A stretch of 64,000 nucleotides of DNA from Atherinomorus stipes (lineage: Eukaryota; Chordata; Actinopteri; Atheriniformes; Atherinidae), in assembly GCA_023101725.1 (NCBI GenBank), contig JALJCO010007056.1, positions 62,001 through 126,000 of the forward strand, written 5' to 3'. The notes below the pieces were generated by a model that did no database searches, had not been told where the DNA came from, and was given only the letters and a program-made list of their open reading frames with translations. How positions within the stretch are numbered: position 1 is the stretch's first letter; every line of letters starts with the position of its first letter. Position numbers and translations under genes: made by a program. Shown here in pieces: positions 61,966-64,000 of the stretch.

Positions 61966-64000
61966 GCAGAAGTCCAGAAGAATCCAGGGGGGCAAGGTGA
62001 AAAAAAACTATGATCCAAGGGCATGAATTAATCTGGCATTAAAAAAGGACGCTGGATTGCTGTGAAAGTGGCTCGGATAATTTATTTTCAGGCTAAATAT
62101 AATTTTTTAAGGAAATGAGGTACTTTCTTTCTGCCCCCCTCTAAATGTCTCGTGGAGGGATTATATTTTTTTAAATGTAGCTTTTAAAGACACAAAAAGG
62201 AACTTTTAACAGTTTTCTCAGTGACGCACCCCTATCGGCGGCTAAACGAATATCCATCTTGTATCGTATCTGTTATGTGATTCACTCCAGCCAGTAAAAG
62301 ACAGTCTTATCTTGGCTCTTGTTCTGTCCCTTCCTCTGTCTTTTCCTCTCTTCCTCTGGCAATATTTCCTTGCGTTTCTTTACCGAATCCGACATGATGC
62401 GCGCTCAAAACACCCACAGTGTTCATACCCGGTTCATATCCGTTTTCTAGTAAGTGATGCTGTCACTTACTAGTGGTGCTGCAACCAATAGTCGGCTGCA
62501 ATGTCACAGTCGCGTCCCGGATTGGAATCTTACATACTGGTGTTTATGAGCCCGGGACACCTCTGGGCAGTGACGGCTCGAAAATGTGCATAATGAACGT
62601 TGGTGTACCATCAAAACGAGTCAAACGCATATTTTTAAAGTGCTGATGACACGACCCTAACTTCCAGTAACTTTGCCATACAACAACACACCAAGACAAA
62701 ATAAGTAGTTCTGTGCAGTTAGAAGTTAATCGGACGTGTATTTACATAAATATCCGATGTTTAGGAGGCTCGGCTAAATGCTAATAGCTTTTCATTCGCA
62801 GAACTAGCCATGTTGTGTCGTCAGCGACGGTCAGCCCATTGAGTTACATATATAATCTAAGCCGTGGAAAATATGAAAGATAATCCAGAACAGCTGAATT
62901 GGAACTGGTTTGTGTGCTGGGATCATAAGCCAGTTCACAAAAGTGTGATAATGCTGAGGAATTTGGGGAAATCATATTTTACAAGCTAGAACTGTAGCCA
63001 ACTGCCTACGGTCTGTCTCCCAGTCTCAGCTCCACTGGTTCAGCCAAACGCCTGCAAGACCTCACCGAGGGAACTCAGAACTGTAAGGAGCGACCCGAAA
63101 CAACACAAGCAGACCCACAACTGTTAAGGAGCTGCACCGGTTTAATAGAAACAGGCATGACACTCGTTCCCTGCGTTAGCTCGTGGCTAACAGCTAGCCG
63201 CGGTAAATAATTAGCCTTTTAAAAATGAGAAGGTAACAACTTACATGGTTCCAGTCGAGTTTTAAATAGTTTCCGTTTATAAGGATGAGGATGGAGGGAA
63301 GGATGCATCTTTGGAAGCAGCTGGAGGAGATCTGATGACCGGAGACGTTCATATTACCGAGCCGCAGCTGTCTGTCGATACAGTAGCTGTATGACTGATG
63401 TGATGAAGCAACGACGGTTGAAAAACAATAATCCAGAGGACATGTTCACAGTTTCATTGTGTTAGAAGTCACAACACGGTGGCTGAAAATCCAGTAAACA
63501 GACGCTGTAGACATGACCGACGAGCAGACGGGCTCCTACTGCTGCCTACTGGTTCCCGGTGAGTCCGACTCCGACCTGCTTCTTTATCCTCTTCAAAATA
63601 AAATTCTAAATCTGTAGGAAACCTAAATGAACTAATGCTGCACTTACGAGCTTTTAACCTTTAACTGTCAATACAATTTGAAGACTGAGTCGTTACGGTT
63701 TGTCTGTAAAACTAGAAAAAGAACTTAAAAACCGCAATGAAGCCACTTCAATGTTAAATAAGCAGTGAAGAAGACGCTCTTGCAGACATCATATCCTGTT
63801 TCGGCTCACAGCGCCACAGTCTGGTCAGATGTGCTAAAAAGCAGTGATGTTTTCTAATAACAGTTTGTGATTGACGGCCGTCTGCCCGACTGCACATGAA
63901 CACAGCATCACTGTAACACTCGGTTCCTCCTCTGCACCCGCGGTGACTTTTCAAAACCATCACCTCGAACTGAGCTGACAACTCCGGTGTCTCCAGTGAG
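61966..64000. other. Right-end region, no gene recognised
   Basis: CpG density rises between about 63150 and 63600, and a short open segment beginning ATGACCGACGAGCAG at 63513 ends in a consensus donor CCCG|GTGAGT at about 63559. This could be a promoter and first exon of a gene running off the right edge, but 15 codons are not enough to call it. Confidence 0.3.
62447..62473. repeat. Short perfect hairpin
   Basis: CTAGTAAGTGA (62447-62457) and TCACTTACTAG (62463-62473) are exact inverses with a five-base loop. Confidence 0.9.

Overview
The window reads as vertebrate nuclear DNA, most likely from a ray-finned (teleost) fish. It has one interrupted gene with GT/AG introns and no operon-like packing. 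About half of the rest is the repeat mix typical of teleosts: Tc1 elements with TA duplications, hAT elements with 8-bp duplications, L2-like and other non-LTR retrotransposons, tRNA-derived SINEs, short inverted-repeat elements and microsatellites. No bacterial features, CRISPR arrays or tRNA/rRNA genes were seen.

The one gene that can be fully reconstructed is on the minus strand, 43628 down to 19953. Eleven coding exons join in consistent phase into 614 codons. They encode a GPI-type membrane matrix metalloproteinase closest to MMP25 (MT6-MMP). The order is signal peptide, prodomain with PRCSLPD cysteine switch, RRKRRKRR furin site, catalytic domain with [11 protein letters not shown], a very histidine-rich hinge, hemopexin domain, Cys-containing stem and hydrophobic GPI-type tail. 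The gene looks intact. Its introns are full of transposons.

Layout: 1-2630 is a 45-bp minisatellite running off the left edge. 4.7-12.2 kb is a mobile-element cluster: an inverted-repeat element, a minus-strand LINE with a hAT inside it, a SINE, a hAT MITE, a Tc1 remnant, a TCTA microsatellite and a tandemly duplicated MITE. 13.9-19.8 kb is a nest: a possible TTAA-flanked outer element, inside it a 3.5-kb inverted-repeat element, and inside that a complete but frameshifted Tc1 and a SINE. 19.9-43.6 kb is mmp25 with its intronic repeats (31-bp minisatellite, TTAA MITE, 1.1-kb foldback element, GC-rich repeat, solo LTR with a SINE in it, L2 in a Tc1, second Tc1). 44-47.4 kb holds a third Tc1 and a reverse-transcriptase-bearing LINE. 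47.9-50.3 kb is low-complexity and GC-rich repeat sequence. 50-64 kb is gene-poor, with MITEs, hairpins and two G/A-rich stretches that look like poor consensus.

I found no convincing new multi-gene system. The points most worth a second look are the histidine-rich MMP25 hinge, the divergent third hemopexin blade, two inverted-repeat elements that share a terminus but carry different subterminal motif arrays, the multi-arm foldback element, and a pair of unrecognised exon-like segments inside the 14-19.7 kb nest.
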